DNA from: an uncultured Dehalococcoidia bacterium
Lineage (GTDB): Bacteria; Chloroflexota; Dehalococcoidia; Lucifugimonadales; UBA3495
Assembly (NCBI GenBank): GCA_958295765.1
Contig: CATQHB010000002.1
Location: 2,778,091 to 2,842,090 of the forward strand
Length of the DNA stretch: 64,000 nt
Direction: 5' to 3'
Every line of letters starts with the position of its first letter. The stretch's first letter is position 1. Position numbers and translations under genes: made by a program. A model generated the notes under the pieces. It had not been told where the DNA came from. It ran no database searches and saw only the letters and a list, made by a program, of their open reading frames with translations. Below, one piece after another: positions 1 through 8,582 of this stretch.

Positions 1-147
1 TTGCGGACAGAGGTTGCAATGAAGGGGCAAATGAAGGTTGAAAGCCCGGACGACCTTATTGACTTGAACTGGGCCTATGACCGGGCAATGGAAATATGGG
101 CGATTGAGTTTGCCGGACAACGCGCCCACGCCGAGTTGCTTGTCTAG
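1..147 (+). CDS. 3' end of an unidentified gene (partial)
   Basis: An open frame runs from the first base to a TAG at 145-147 and gives 48 residues ending in the acidic/hydrophobic stretch AMEIWAIEFAGQRAHAELLV. The start lies outside the window. I recognise no family. Base composition here is lower in GC than most of the window, as in the next reading frame, so the left edge may belong to an accessory region. Confidence 0.4.
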   Translation: MRTEVAMKGQMKVESPDDLIDLNWAYDRAMEIWAIEFAGQRAHAELLV

Positions 148-198
148 TCAAGATTAACCGAGTATGTCATTTCCCCTTACGGGAAAAGAGTTACGAAA

Positions 199-594
199 GT
201 GTACGTACAATACCAGATTTCGCCCCCACCAGAATTAGGCGAAGCCTTCTCCGCAATGGTTTGGGGTAATCCTCTGCGTCTGCCGGACGGCGGATACACT
301 ACCTTGTATTGCTCGCACCACCCCGGCGGCGCGCCTTCCGCAGTTATGTATGGCCCGAAAATTAGCGCGGTGGGTCACAACAATAAATACGAGGAACGTC
401 TGTTGCGTAGTTATGGTATTGCGACCATACAGATGCAATCGAGAAGAAAATGCGCTACGATACGGATACCGTTAGATTCACTGCCCAAGCTGGCTTTACT
501 TGCCAGGAACAAACTATTCTATATATCCCCTTGTAATCAACTTCCCCCTTGTCAATTTCCCGATTTAGTAAATCAGGTCGTTTCCCGGGGGTAG
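199..594 (+). CDS. Hypothetical protein, 131 aa
   Basis: A GTG-initiated frame of 131 residues with no clear Shine-Dalgarno (only a weak GGGAAAAGAG upstream). The sequence (MYVQYQISPPPELGEAFS...) is soluble, has no signal peptide or membrane segment, and matches no family I know. The middle half has protein-like composition, but the last 25 residues look like read-through into non-coding DNA. Lower GC than the genes that follow. It may be a real small accessory gene or a chance frame. Confidence 0.3.
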   Translation: MYVQYQISPPPELGEAFSAMVWGNPLRLPDGGYTTLYCSHHPGGAPSAVMYGPKISAVGHNNKYEERLLRSYGIATIQMQSRRKCATIRIPLDSLPKLALLARNKLFYISPCNQLPPCQFPDLVNQVVSRG

Positions 595-666
595 GCAAAG
601 TAGCTTGGGCAGTCAAGTATATAATTCCCTTTCAGCGCAACTCCGCGCCGTCTGTCCCCCAATCGC

Positions 667-1800
667 TCAGTCCGGGAACTCCCGGAGGCGCGGCAGCACT
701 TCCCGCCCGAACAGTTCCAACTCTTTCATTACCCATTCATGGCTGATGCCCGGCTGCTGAAAGGCCAGGTCAACCACCCCGACGCCGCACTTTTCATGAA
801 ACTCCCTGAGCTGGCTCACCACCGTGTCGGGACTCCCTACAAAACCGACCATCCCCCGGACGCTGCGGCCGGCCCGCGTCCGGTTTCCGGCAGCGTTCCC
901 GGCAGCGGAAACCCGGTGGACATTGCGCACGTTAAAATCCTCGCCGGCCCGGGCTGACTGCACCGCTTGGGTCAACAGGGGGCCAACCGCCAGCCCGCGC
1001 TGGACGCCTTGGGACTCCAGGTCATCCATAAAGGCTTGCGCCGCCTGGTCCGTCTCCGCCAGGCAGATGCCGCCGCGATACACGATTTGGTCGCGGCCCG
1101 GCTCCCAGCCGGCTTCCTGGCACAGTTGAACGTACTTGGCGACCACCTGGGCGGTGGCGCCCACCGAATCGTAGGAAATGCCCAGCCCCAGGCGATTGGT
1201 GGCGGCGTACTGCAACGCATCGTCGCTTCGGGTGGCGACGAAAGTCGGGGGGAGCGGCTGCTGTACCGGCTTGGGCCACACGGAAACGGTGCGGTAGCGG
1301 TAGTAACGGCCCTCCCAGGAAAAGGGCTGGGGTTCGGTCAAGGCCCGGATAACCAGGTCCATACCCTCGGCCAACCTGGCCCGTCCCTCGGCCGGGTTCA
1401 GGTCGTACACCTGATCCTCGCTGATGACCCCGCGCATAAAGGCCACCACCAGCCGGCCGCCGCTCAGGTTGTCCAGCATCCCAATCTCCTCGGCGGCGCG
1501 CACCGGGTTGACCAGGGGCAGGAGTTGGCCCAGCAGGGCGATCTTTACCCGTTGGCAGCGTTGGGCTACGGCGGCGGCCATCACCGCCGGGTTGGGCGTC
1601 ATCCGGTTGCCGGAGTAGTGATGCTCGGATAGGCTGAGCCAGTCGAACCCTACTTCCTCGGCCAAGAGGCACTCGGCCATACCCTCCTCATAGCTGCGCA
1701 AGGTTATCGCCGAGTCCTGATGCGCCGAGGGCACCGGCCAGTCGGGAGGGAACCGGTGCCGGTCTGCGTACCCCATACAGGCAAAGTATGACGCCTTCAT
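667..1800 (-). CDS. Luciferase-like (LLM class) flavin-dependent monooxygenase
   Basis: 377 residues from an ATG preceded by AGGAGG eight bases upstream; the longer frame to 1893 has no ribosome site. The TIM-barrel luciferase fold is indicated by the N-terminal strand MKASYFACMGY, the SLSEHHYSG segment (His60-His61), the NPVRAAEEIGMLDNLSGGR segment around residues 98-116 and the C-terminal GFVGSPDTVVSQLREF cofactor-loop region. Members use reduced FMN or F420 and oxygen to hydroxylate or cleave organic substrates; the substrate here cannot be read from sequence. It stands alone, convergent with what precedes it and followed upstream by repeat DNA. A second LLM protein lies at 32759. Such paralogues are known to be abundant in SAR202-type Chloroflexota. 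Confidence 0.9.
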   Translation of the reverse strand: MKASYFACMGYADRHRFPPDWPVPSAHQDSAITLRSYEEGMAECLLAEEVGFDWLSLSEHHYSGNRMTPNPAVMAAAVAQRCQRVKIALLGQLLPLVNPVRAAEEIGMLDNLSGGRLVVAFMRGVISEDQVYDLNPAEGRARLAEGMDLVIRALTEPQPFSWEGRYYRYRTVSVWPKPVQQPLPPTFVATRSDDALQYAATNRLGLGISYDSVGATAQVVAKYVQLCQEAGWEPGRDQIVYRGGICLAETDQAAQAFMDDLESQGVQRGLAVGPLLTQAVQSARAGEDFNVRNVHRVSAAGNAAGNRTRAGRSVRGMVGFVGSPDTVVSQLREFHEKCGVGVVDLAFQQPGISHEWVMKELELFGREVLPRLREFPD

Positions 1801-1918
1801 AAGAACCCCTCCTGAGGGCGGCCCGGTTCGGCAGCAACCCGCTCTATAAACGGCAAGTTCCAAGTAAGGATACCACAGATATAAACCGGCCACCCAACCC
1901 GAACCAGCTACCCAACCC

Positions 1919-2090
1919 GCTCATGGTGAGCTTGTCGAACCACCAACCCCGTCCTTCGACAAGCTCAGGATGAGCGGATCAAAGCGGGCTTACCTTTACA
2001 AACCAGCCACCCAACCCGAACCAGCTACCCAACCCGCTCATGGTGAGCTTGTCGAACCATCAACCCCGTCCTTCAACCGGCTATGGTGAG
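1919..2090. repeat. Family A inverted repeat, one full and one decayed copy
   Basis: At 1919-1978 GCTCATGGTGAGCTTGTCGA is followed by its near-complement TCCTTCGACAAGCTCAGGA, forming a hairpin-sized inverted pair. A second left arm at about 2036-2060 is followed by a degenerate right arm (CTTCAACCGGCTATGG). Both are preceded by the same direct repeat, CCCAACCCGAACCAGCTACC, at about 1896 and 2007, so the pair looks like a local duplication. Confidence 0.8.
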
Positions 2091-2114
2091 CAAGGCAATC
2101 CTCAGCATAAACCC

Positions 2115-2342
2115 GTCGTTCCGGCGAAAGCCGGAATCCAGAACGCGCGGTAGCCGGCCCGCTCTTTCCCCGGGGATTTCCTGGATTCCGGCTTTCGCCG
2201 GAACGACGGTTGCCTTGGGAATGACGGTTGCTTGGGATGACGGTTGCCCCGGGAATGACGGTTGCTTGGGATGACGGTTGCCCCGGGAATGACGGTTGCT
2301 TGGGATGACGGTTGCCCCGGTTGCCCCGTTTAAGACACAATT
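2115..2342. repeat. Family B composite palindrome with 36-bp tandem tail
   Basis: Left arm CGTTCCGGCGAAAGCCGGAA (2118 on) and right arm TTCCGGCTTTCGCCGGAACG (ending near 2208) flank a variable centre. The tail from about 2210 to 2325 is a tandem array of roughly three 36-bp units alternating GGAATGACGGTTGCTTGG and GATGACGGTTGCCCCG, and ends in GTTTAAGACACAATTG, a decayed form of the outer terminus seen in other copies. Confidence 0.85.
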
Positions 2343-2345
2343 GAC

Positions 2346-2545
2346 GGTATTCTCAACGTGGGCTGGTATTATCACCGGGTAGGGGCGGGTTTGTAACCCG
2401 CCCTGGCGACAACGGCAGAATCATTTGGGTAACGGAGACATCGTATCCGACACATCCTTGCACCGGAACCAGGGCGGGTTATAAACCCGCCCCTACCGGT
2501 TGACGGAGTATTCCAGCCAGAATACTAACTCGTAGTGATAATACC
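2346..2545. mobile_element. Family C MITE-like element (about 200 bp)
   Basis: Begins GGTATTCTCAACGTG and ends with the imperfect complement CGTAGTGATAATACC. Inside, TAGGGGCGGGTTTGTAACC and GGGTTATAAACCCGCCCC form a second pair of long arms. There is no coding capacity, so any movement would need a transposase supplied in trans. Confidence 0.75.
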
Positions 2546-2617
2546 GTCGAACCATCTACCCCGTCCTTCGACAAGCTCAGGATGAGCGGGGCAAAGCAGG
2601 CTTGCCTTGCCGCCGGC

Positions 2618-4156
2618 CTACCCGCCCCTCATCCAGTCGGCTACCCGCTCGCCGATGGCGATGGCGGTGGTGTTGGTGTTGGCGCGTACTACGTTGGGCA
2701 TAACCGAGGTGTCGGCCACCCGCAGGCCCTCCAGCCCCCGCACCCGGCAATACTGGTCCACCACCGCCATCGGGTCGGAGTCCGGCCCCATTTTGCAGGT
2801 TCCGGCCAGATGCTGGGCCGTCGTTACGTTCCGGTTCAGCCAGTCATCCAGCGCCTCATCCGAGGCCACCTGCTCCCGGGTGGGGGTCAAGGGGGCTTCA
2901 ATGATGTCCTGGAAGGCTTCGTGTTCCAGCAGGCGGAAACAGATACGCACCGCCTCCCGCAGCCGCTCCCGGTCCGCGTCCTCTTCCAGGAACCCGTAGT
3001 ACAGGTTGGGCTGGTCATGGGGGTCGGCGGAGGCCAGGGTTACCGCCCCCTGGCCGGCGGCCAACTCCAGGATGCAGGAGAACCGGACACCCTCCCCCTC
3101 CAGCGGGTCGCCGCCCAGGGGGAAGGAAAAGGATGACGGCATTATCTGCATATCGTTGCGCTGGCCGAAACCGCCGGCGGTGTAGCGCAGCCCGGCTTGA
3201 ATCCGGGGGGCCTCCGCGTCCTGGGGAAAGCCGTCCTTGACCCGCATACGCACCGGGGCCATCGGGTGGTCGCGGAAGTTCCGGCCCACCCCGGGCAAGT
3301 CGCGCACTACCGGGATTCCCAACTCCCGCAGGTGTTCCGCCGGCCCAACGCCGGAGAGCATCAGTATCTGAGGTGAGGCAATGGCGCCGCCGCTGACCAC
3401 TATCTCATCGGCCTCCACCCGAAAGACCTCGCCGCCGCTCTCCACCTCCACGCCGGCGGCCCGATTGCCCTCAAACAGGATGCGCCGCACCAGCACGTTG
3501 CCGCGAACGGTCAGGTTCAGCCGGTGGCGGTTGGGGTTGATGTAAGTCAGCCCGGTGCTCATACGGATGCCGTTAGGGTTATTCATCGGTATCGGGCCGA
3601 CCCCGCCGGAGTCGGGGTTGTTCATATCCGGGTCATCCCGGTAACCGGCGTCCCGCGCCGCGCGGTAAAAGGCGGTCTGAAAGGGCAGCCAATCCTCCCG
3701 GGCATAGCGGCGCACCGGAATCGGCCCGTCGGTGCCGTGAAAGTCGTCGCGGACGTCGGTATCCGTCTCCAGCTTTCTCAAGTAGGGCAGCAGCTTGAGG
3801 TAGCCCCACTCGTCATTGCCCAACTCGGCCCAGGAATCGTAGTCCTCCGGGACGCCCCGCAAAATGACCTGGCCGTTGATGGCGCTGGTGCCGCCCACCA
3901 CCTTGCCCCGGGGCACCGGCATCGGCTCATCCTGTTCCGGCCGGCCCTGGGCCTGGAAAGACCAATTGTGCGGCGCGCCCGGCGCCGACGCCGTTGCATT
4001 GTAGCCAAACTTCAAGTCGTCGGGATATTGGGCAAAGTCCGGGTAGTCCGGCCCCGCCTCCAACAGCAGCACCGACCGGTGGGGGTCTTCCGACAAGCGC
4101 GCCGCAACGACGCACCCCGCCGAGCCGGCTCCGATTACGATGACGTCGTACTTCAT
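2618..4156 (-). CDS. GMC-family FAD oxidoreductase (choline dehydrogenase/alcohol oxidase-like)
   Basis: 512 residues, normal length for the GMC family. The N-terminal Rossmann motif GAGSAG (residues 9-14) binds the FAD ADP moiety, GGTSAING (88-95) is the first GMC signature, and the C-terminal TAQHLAGTCKMG carries the catalytic histidine (about 449) with the partner asparagine in RANTNTT (about 493). It should oxidise a primary or secondary alcohol and pass electrons to oxygen or a quinone/carrier. The substrate is not determinable. No signal peptide, so cytoplasmic. The start is supported by AAGGA seven bases upstream. No operon partner; repeats flank it on both sides. Confidence 0.93.
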   Translation of the reverse strand: MKYDVIVIGAGSAGCVVAARLSEDPHRSVLLLEAGPDYPDFAQYPDDLKFGYNATASAPGAPHNWSFQAQGRPEQDEPMPVPRGKVVGGTSAINGQVILRGVPEDYDSWAELGNDEWGYLKLLPYLRKLETDTDVRDDFHGTDGPIPVRRYAREDWLPFQTAFYRAARDAGYRDDPDMNNPDSGGVGPIPMNNPNGIRMSTGLTYINPNRHRLNLTVRGNVLVRRILFEGNRAAGVEVESGGEVFRVEADEIVVSGGAIASPQILMLSGVGPAEHLRELGIPVVRDLPGVGRNFRDHPMAPVRMRVKDGFPQDAEAPRIQAGLRYTAGGFGQRNDMQIMPSSFSFPLGGDPLEGEGVRFSCILELAAGQGAVTLASADPHDQPNLYYGFLEEDADRERLREAVRICFRLLEHEAFQDIIEAPLTPTREQVASDEALDDWLNRNVTTAQHLAGTCKMGPDSDPMAVVDQYCRVRGLEGLRVADTSVMPNVVRANTNTTAIAIGERVADWMRGG

Positions 4157-4214
4157 ACTTCTATCCTTCCCCGTCGGTTATTTTAGCGGGCAATTAGGCT
4201 TTCACTCCCTACCG

Positions 4215-4440
4215 GGCCGAGTAATTGCGTCTTAACCCTGGCAACCCGGACAACTGTAACTGTAACCGTCATTCCAACCAGTCATTGCAACCGCGTAACC
4301 GTCGTTCCGGCGAAAGCCGGAATCCAGGAAATCCCCCCGGAAAAGACGGTGCCGGCCACCGACCGTTCTGGATTCCGGCTTTCGCCGGAACGACGGTTTT
4401 GTGCGCCGGAATGACGGGCTGATGGTGCGATTGCCTAGCC
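4215..4440. repeat. Family B composite palindrome
   Basis: Outer left end AATTGCGTCTTAAC at about 4225, then inner arms CGTTCCGGCGAAAGCCGGAA (4302 on) and TTCCGGCTTTCGCCGGAACG (to about 4394), then GGTGCGATTGCC. The inner arms are about 29 bp and perfectly complementary. Confidence 0.8.
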
Positions 4441-4567
4441 CTACCGGAGCCATATTGCCAGAGTAGTAAAGTTTTCTCAATAGCCAATTAGTTGACACGC
4501 GAGGGGCAAATGTCAACGCCAACAACAAAACCCGCTCAACAACAAAATTCGCTCACACTAACAAATT

Positions 4568-4715
4568 TCGCTCATGGTGAGCCTGTCGAACCATCCACCC
4601 TATCCTTCGACAGGCTCAGGATGAGCGGTTATATGCGGTTATGCGGTTATCTACGGTTATGTGGTTATATGCAGTTATGCGGATATATGTTGTAACGGTT
4701 ATTTTGTAGTGGTTA
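4568..4715. repeat. Family A inverted repeat followed by GGTTAT microrepeat
   Basis: 4568-4628 is a family A copy with the CTGTCGAA/TTCGACAGG variant of the arms. From about 4626 to 4715 the sequence is a degenerate array of GGTTAT and GCGGTTATG units with variable 5-9 base spacing, lying between the repeat and the ribosome site region of the next gene. No gene is visible in 4157-4870. Confidence 0.7.
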
Positions 4716-4870
4716 TACGTTGTAATGAGTCAAGAACCGAAAGACCCCGGCCTTGCCCCGCCCTATCGTTGACATATTATTGCAAATCCCGTATTATCGG
4801 TTACGATTTGCAGTTTGGAGTAAACCGTTCCGGGCAGCTATCGGTTGCACCCGGCCAGGAGGTGGATGGC

Positions 4871-5917
4871 ATGGCTACCGTCGATAATCGGACTTCCTAC
4901 TGGGAGGATGCCAGGGCGCAGGGCTTTGACCTTTCGTGGCTGAGCAAGCTGGAGGAAAATGTTGCCGGCCAGGAGGTTGCCGAGGTTTCCGCTAACAACA
5001 CCGGGCGGGTCGAAGGGTCGATTCCCCGGAATAACGTGGCTCAGTTCGGCGCCTACACCTTTCGCACCAAAAGCGAGGTCTGGGCGCACAACCTGACCAA
5101 GCTCTACCACGAGTTCATCACCCGCCAGTGGAGTTCCGCCACCGATATTCCCTGGGACACCATTGAGGCCCTGCCCGACGACATTGAGGCCGCCGAGTGC
5201 CAGTTGGCTACCTTTTTCACTCAGGTCGAGTTTGTCGCCTCCGACGTTCCCGGCCGGTTTATCGCTACGATGTCCCCCGACTACCACGAGGTTCGGCTGG
5301 CGCTGCTGGCCCAGGTGATGGATGAGTCCCGCCACCTGGACGTTTTCCGCAAGCGGGCCTTGACCAACGGCGGCGGGCTGATGCGGATGACCGACAGCGT
5401 CTCCGACGTGGTGGGCGGCAGCACCGACAACGCCCGGGAGTTCACCGAGTTGTCCTCCCGGCTCCACATCACCGGGGAAGGCAACGTGCTGACCCTGTTC
5501 CGGCTGGGCGAGTTGATGGCCTACAACGAAGCGGAAAAGGCCATTTACCGCCGCTGCGCCCAGGATGAGGCCCGGCACGTCGCCATCGGCGTGCTGCACC
5601 TGCGCTATATGAACGAGTTCACCCCGGAGCGGCGGGAGGAAATCCACTGCTACCTGGACGAAGGGGAAAGCCGCCAGTCCACCGGGGCCGGCGGGGAAAA
5701 CCCGGCGGGCCGCAACCAACTGACCAGCGAAGCCCTGGCCGTCCTGCTGGGCGGCGGCAAGGACAAGGTGGACGAAGGCCAGAACATCCTGCGGGCCATC
5801 CGGCAGCGCCAGACCAAAGAATACTTCCAACGGCTCAAGTCGGCCGGATTTGATGACCGGCTTACCAATGGCCGAGTCAACCCGTCGCTGCTGGAAGCCT
5901 ACCGCTCGGCGGCCTAG
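4871..5917 (+). CDS. Ferritin-like diiron protein (RNR R2/AurF-like), catalytic-type paralogue
   Basis: 348 residues from an ATG with AGGAGG upstream; the frame continues upstream to 4661 without a ribosome site. It is a helical-bundle protein with a complete diiron ligand set at R2-like spacing: Glu120, Glu152-x2-His155 (DESRH), Glu203 and Glu233-x2-His236 (DEARH). This predicts a non-haem diiron oxidase or oxygenase. The substrate is unknown. The next gene encodes a paralogue (DAGRH and DKARH in the same places), so the two may form a heteromer, as in soluble diiron monooxygenases. No signal peptide; cytoplasmic. The family assignment beyond 'ferritin-like' is inference. Confidence 0.8.
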   Translation: MATVDNRTSYWEDARAQGFDLSWLSKLEENVAGQEVAEVSANNTGRVEGSIPRNNVAQFGAYTFRTKSEVWAHNLTKLYHEFITRQWSSATDIPWDTIEALPDDIEAAECQLATFFTQVEFVASDVPGRFIATMSPDYHEVRLALLAQVMDESRHLDVFRKRALTNGGGLMRMTDSVSDVVGGSTDNAREFTELSSRLHITGEGNVLTLFRLGELMAYNEAEKAIYRRCAQDEARHVAIGVLHLRYMNEFTPERREEIHCYLDEGESRQSTGAGGENPAGRNQLTSEALAVLLGGGKDKVDEGQNILRAIRQRQTKEYFQRLKSAGFDDRLTNGRVNPSLLEAYRSAA

Positions 5918-5960
5918 CTTTATTTAGTTGCTCAGCCAAGACCTCCCTCGGGGATTCGCG

Positions 5961-6188
5961 GGTATTCTCAACCGGTGTTGATAATCCTGCCGGCCCGGTT
6001 TCGGTGTCCCGGTTTAGATGTATGGTAGGGGCGGGTTTGTAACCCGCCCGGCGTTCAAGGCCAATGACATCCCTGGAAACGGGTCTGCCTTATCCGACCC
6101 ATTCCTGCACCCAGGCAAGGGCGGGTTACAAACCCGCCCCTACCGGCCGCCGGGGTATTCCGGCCCACCAACTTGTTTTGAGAATACC
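5961..6188. mobile_element. Family C MITE-like element between paralogues
   Basis: Starts GGTATTCTCAACCGGTG and ends TTGTTTTGAGAATACC, with inner arms GGGGCGGGTTTGTAACCC and GGGTTACAAACCCGCCCC. It lies wholly in the 343-bp gap between the two ferritin-like genes, separating what is otherwise a co-directional run. Confidence 0.8.
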
Positions 6189-6260
6189 CTTGCTTTATCC
6201 GGGGAAAGACCAATCCCGCCCGGCAAACTCCATTCCCGGCAAACCCCATTGAGGACAGTA

Positions 6261-7385
6261 ATGGCCCTTGACCAGGAACAACAGCCCGGCCCGGCGGCGG
6301 AACCGGCAGCGTCCCCCGACGCCGCCAACCCGCCCCCGCCTACAGCCCCGGGTTCTCAACCCCTTGACTGGATGAACGATACCCTGGAGTGGGGTATCCG
6401 GGCCAGAGCGGGAAAGCGCGGCCTGACGATGCGGGACCTTAACCTGGGCAGCTATGGCGCGGTGCCGGACGCCAGTTCCGATATGAGCCGCCGCCCTCGG
6501 GGGGCCTTCCCCATCCCCGGCGTGCCGCGCACCGACCTTTACTCCCTGAGCGCCAAGGTTGACCTGTGGGCCGACAATGCCGTTGACCTTTACGAGGAGG
6601 CGATTCAACGCCGCTGGATGGCCCACGCCGAAGTCGCCTGGGATGAGTTGCCCCCCCGCCCCTACGACGGGGAGTTGGCGATGCGGCAGCTTTGCACCGA
6701 ACTGGCGCAGCAGGCGTCCATTGAAATCGACGTCATCGGTCAGTGGCTCCACCGGATGAACTACGCCTATCACGAAGTCAAAACCTTCCTTGCCACCGAG
6801 TTGTTCGACGCGGGACGCCACTATTCGGCTTTCCGGCAGCGGGCCTTGCTCAACGACGGGGCGCTGGGGTTGGAGAGCGCGGCCCAGTTCAACCGCCGCC
6901 TGCTGGAGACCAGGGCCGGCTGGACCGAAACGGCCCTTTTCCTCTACGTGGTGCGGGGGACGCTGACCCTGCTGCTTTACCGCTACGGCGAGGCGTATGC
7001 CGGTCAGCCGGCCGAAAAGTACCTGTTCCGGCGCTGCCTGGAGGACAAGGCCCGCCACCTGGCCTACGGGATGGCCCACTTGAAATACGCCGTAGCGAAT
7101 CAGGAACCCGGCTTTGGCCTGGGCCTGAACAACCTGATGCGGGGCGTAGAGCGGGACCTGGTTCAGGACTTGAGCGACCCGGTACTCTGGGAAGCCCTTG
7201 CTATTATCATCGGCGGCAGCGTTGCCAACATCGCGGCGGGAATGGCGGTGGTGCGGAACCTCCAGCAGCAGTATATTGAGCAGTACCTGAGCCGGATGCA
7301 GTGGGTCGGCATTGGCAAGACCGAAGCCAACCTGACGCCGGGCCTGGCGGCCTACCTACGCCGGCCGGAAGCCAGCCCGGCCTGA
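6261..7385 (+). CDS. Ferritin-like protein, ligand-depleted paralogue
   Basis: 374 residues from an ATG with GAGG six bases upstream. After a proline/alanine-rich N-terminus (residues 1-35) it aligns through the helical bundle with the gene at 4871 (RQRALLNDG versus RKRALTNGG; FRRCLEDKARH versus YRRCAQDEARH). All four predicted carboxylate iron ligands are replaced: Ala152 for Glu120, Ala184 for Glu152, Gly233 for Glu203, Lys263 for Glu233. Both histidines (187, 266) remain. It is therefore unlikely to hold a diiron centre itself, and may be a structural or regulatory subunit of its neighbour. Followed at 9 bases by an FmdB-type gene. Confidence 0.8.
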   Translation: MALDQEQQPGPAAEPAASPDAANPPPPTAPGSQPLDWMNDTLEWGIRARAGKRGLTMRDLNLGSYGAVPDASSDMSRRPRGAFPIPGVPRTDLYSLSAKVDLWADNAVDLYEEAIQRRWMAHAEVAWDELPPRPYDGELAMRQLCTELAQQASIEIDVIGQWLHRMNYAYHEVKTFLATELFDAGRHYSAFRQRALLNDGALGLESAAQFNRRLLETRAGWTETALFLYVVRGTLTLLLYRYGEAYAGQPAEKYLFRRCLEDKARHLAYGMAHLKYAVANQEPGFGLGLNNLMRGVERDLVQDLSDPVLWEALAIIIGGSVANIAAGMAVVRNLQQQYIEQYLSRMQWVGIGKTEANLTPGLAAYLRRPEASPA

Positions 7386-7394
7386 GGATTAGTC

Positions 7395-7703
7395 GTGCCG
7401 ATTTACGAATACCGCTGCCGGGACTGCGGCGGCGTCACCAGCGTGTTCCTGCGCTCGATGAACTCCCCCGACCCGACCGATTGCCCGGCCTGCGCCGGCG
7501 GCGTATTGCAGCGGATTATATCGCGGGTGGCGTACCTTCAGTCGGAGTCGGACAAGCTGGCGCAGCTGGACCCCAAGTACCACAAAATGGTTGACCAGGC
7601 GTTGGGCCAGGCCCCGGCCAACTCCGACCCGGACTTTCACCTGAACAAAATGGTGCCCTTCAGCCGGGCCAAAGAAAGAGGCGAACCCTACTTCAAGGAG
7701 TAG
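7395..7703 (+). CDS. FmdB-family zinc-ribbon protein
   Basis: 102 residues with a GTG start and GAGG upstream, 9 bases after the preceding gene, so probably co-transcribed with it. MPIYEYRCRDCGG opens the typical FmdB zinc ribbon, with Cys8-x2-Cys11 and Cys30-x2-Cys33. These small proteins are often linked to amide/formamide or one-carbon oxidation operons and are assumed to regulate or chaperone. Their exact role is unsettled. The C-terminal half is charged and lacks a known domain. Confidence 0.85.
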   Translation: MPIYEYRCRDCGGVTSVFLRSMNSPDPTDCPACAGGVLQRIISRVAYLQSESDKLAQLDPKYHKMVDQALGQAPANSDPDFHLNKMVPFSRAKERGEPYFKE

Positions 7704-7766
7704 CCGGCAGTTGACAGATAGGGTTAAGGACTCTGGCCGGCTTGAGCAGACATCAGGAGGCAATGG

Positions 7767-8261
7767 ATGAGCGCGCACGGGGCGGCGGGCAGCGATTCCC
7801 CGATTGATTCGGTTGATTCGATTGATTCCCCCATAGTTTTCCCATCGGTTGAGTGGTTCCAACGGCTCCAGGAGTTGGTCAACAACGACCCGGAATTTCG
7901 CCGGCTGGGCAGCATTGACGCCGTTATGGGCGTGAAGGTGGGCGAGCGGGTTTTCGTCATCACTTTTGAGGCTTTCGAGTGCTCCGGGGTGAAGGAAGGC
8001 ACCGAGTACGACTTGATTGACGCCGACTTTTTCCTGGAGATGACGGTTGAGCAGTGGCGCGACCTGGTAACTAACACCAGGGAAAACAACGGCGCCGACC
8101 TGAGCCACACCCTGAACACCCTGGACTTGATGATTACCGGCGGCATCTCCGACAACGCCACCGGCGACCAACTGCGGGCCGACATCTTTTTCCGGGTCAA
8201 CCAGAGCTTGCAGCACTTCTTTGACACTTCCGCCAAGCTGGAGACGGTTTTTGAGCCGTAA
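7767..8261 (+). CDS. SCP2-like (sterol carrier) domain protein
   Basis: 164 residues, ATG with AGGAGG upstream. After a low-complexity N-terminus made of DSPIDS/VDS repeats (nucleotide repeat GATTGATTCG at about 7802-7828), residues 25-160 have the layout of bacterial SCP2 proteins: a VFPSVEWFQRLQELVN helix, the MGVKVGERVFVITFEAFE strand pair, and a DQLRADIFFRVNQSLQHFF helix near the end. SCP2 domains bind hydrophobic ligands. Placed 63 bases after the FmdB gene, it may supply or shield a lipid-like substrate for the ferritin-like pair; that link is inference. Confidence 0.6.
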   Translation: MSAHGAAGSDSPIDSVDSIDSPIVFPSVEWFQRLQELVNNDPEFRRLGSIDAVMGVKVGERVFVITFEAFECSGVKEGTEYDLIDADFFLEMTVEQWRDLVTNTRENNGADLSHTLNTLDLMITGGISDNATGDQLRADIFFRVNQSLQHFFDTSAKLETVFEP

Positions 8262-8328
8262 GGCCGGCGCTACGGGCTGAACCAGGCCGCCCCGGTTCGG
8301 TTACGGCTCAACTTGCCCTAATCCTTAT

Positions 8329-8481
8329 TGCCCATAACAATACCCGCGTTGCCAGGAACAATACCCGCTCATGGTGAGCTTGTCGAACCACGTCCCGGTA
8401 TATGGCGGTTAGTCCTTCGACAGGCTCAGGATGAGCGGATTTTGTCCTTGAGCGGGTATTGTTGGATGTTGTTATGGGTAT
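8329..8481. repeat. Family A inverted repeat inside a larger hairpin
   Basis: The family A arms (8365-8438) are nested in an outer inverted pair: CCATAACAATACCCGC at about 8331 and GCGGGTATTGTTGGATGTT at about 8452. Non-coding and downstream of the SCP2-like gene, so it could act as a terminator, although there is no T-tract. Confidence 0.65.
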
Positions 8482-8582
8482 TGGCTTTGCGCCGGCCTGA
8501 GTTGGCGGCGTAAGATATGGCGTAATCTCCGCTTAACCGCTATATTTGGGGGAGTTATTGATTTCCAGGGGGAGTGAACTCG

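Noticed and set aside
2038-2375. Two overlapping minus-strand frames (about 100 residues) in repeat DNA
   Set aside because: Both peptides (SRGNRHPKQPSFPGQPSSQ type) arise from family B and its 36-bp tail; no ribosome site.
4492-4695. 67-residue frame ending in YMRLCGYLRLCGYMQLCGY
   Set aside because: It reads through a family A repeat and the GGTTAT microrepeat; the repetitive peptide has no independent support.
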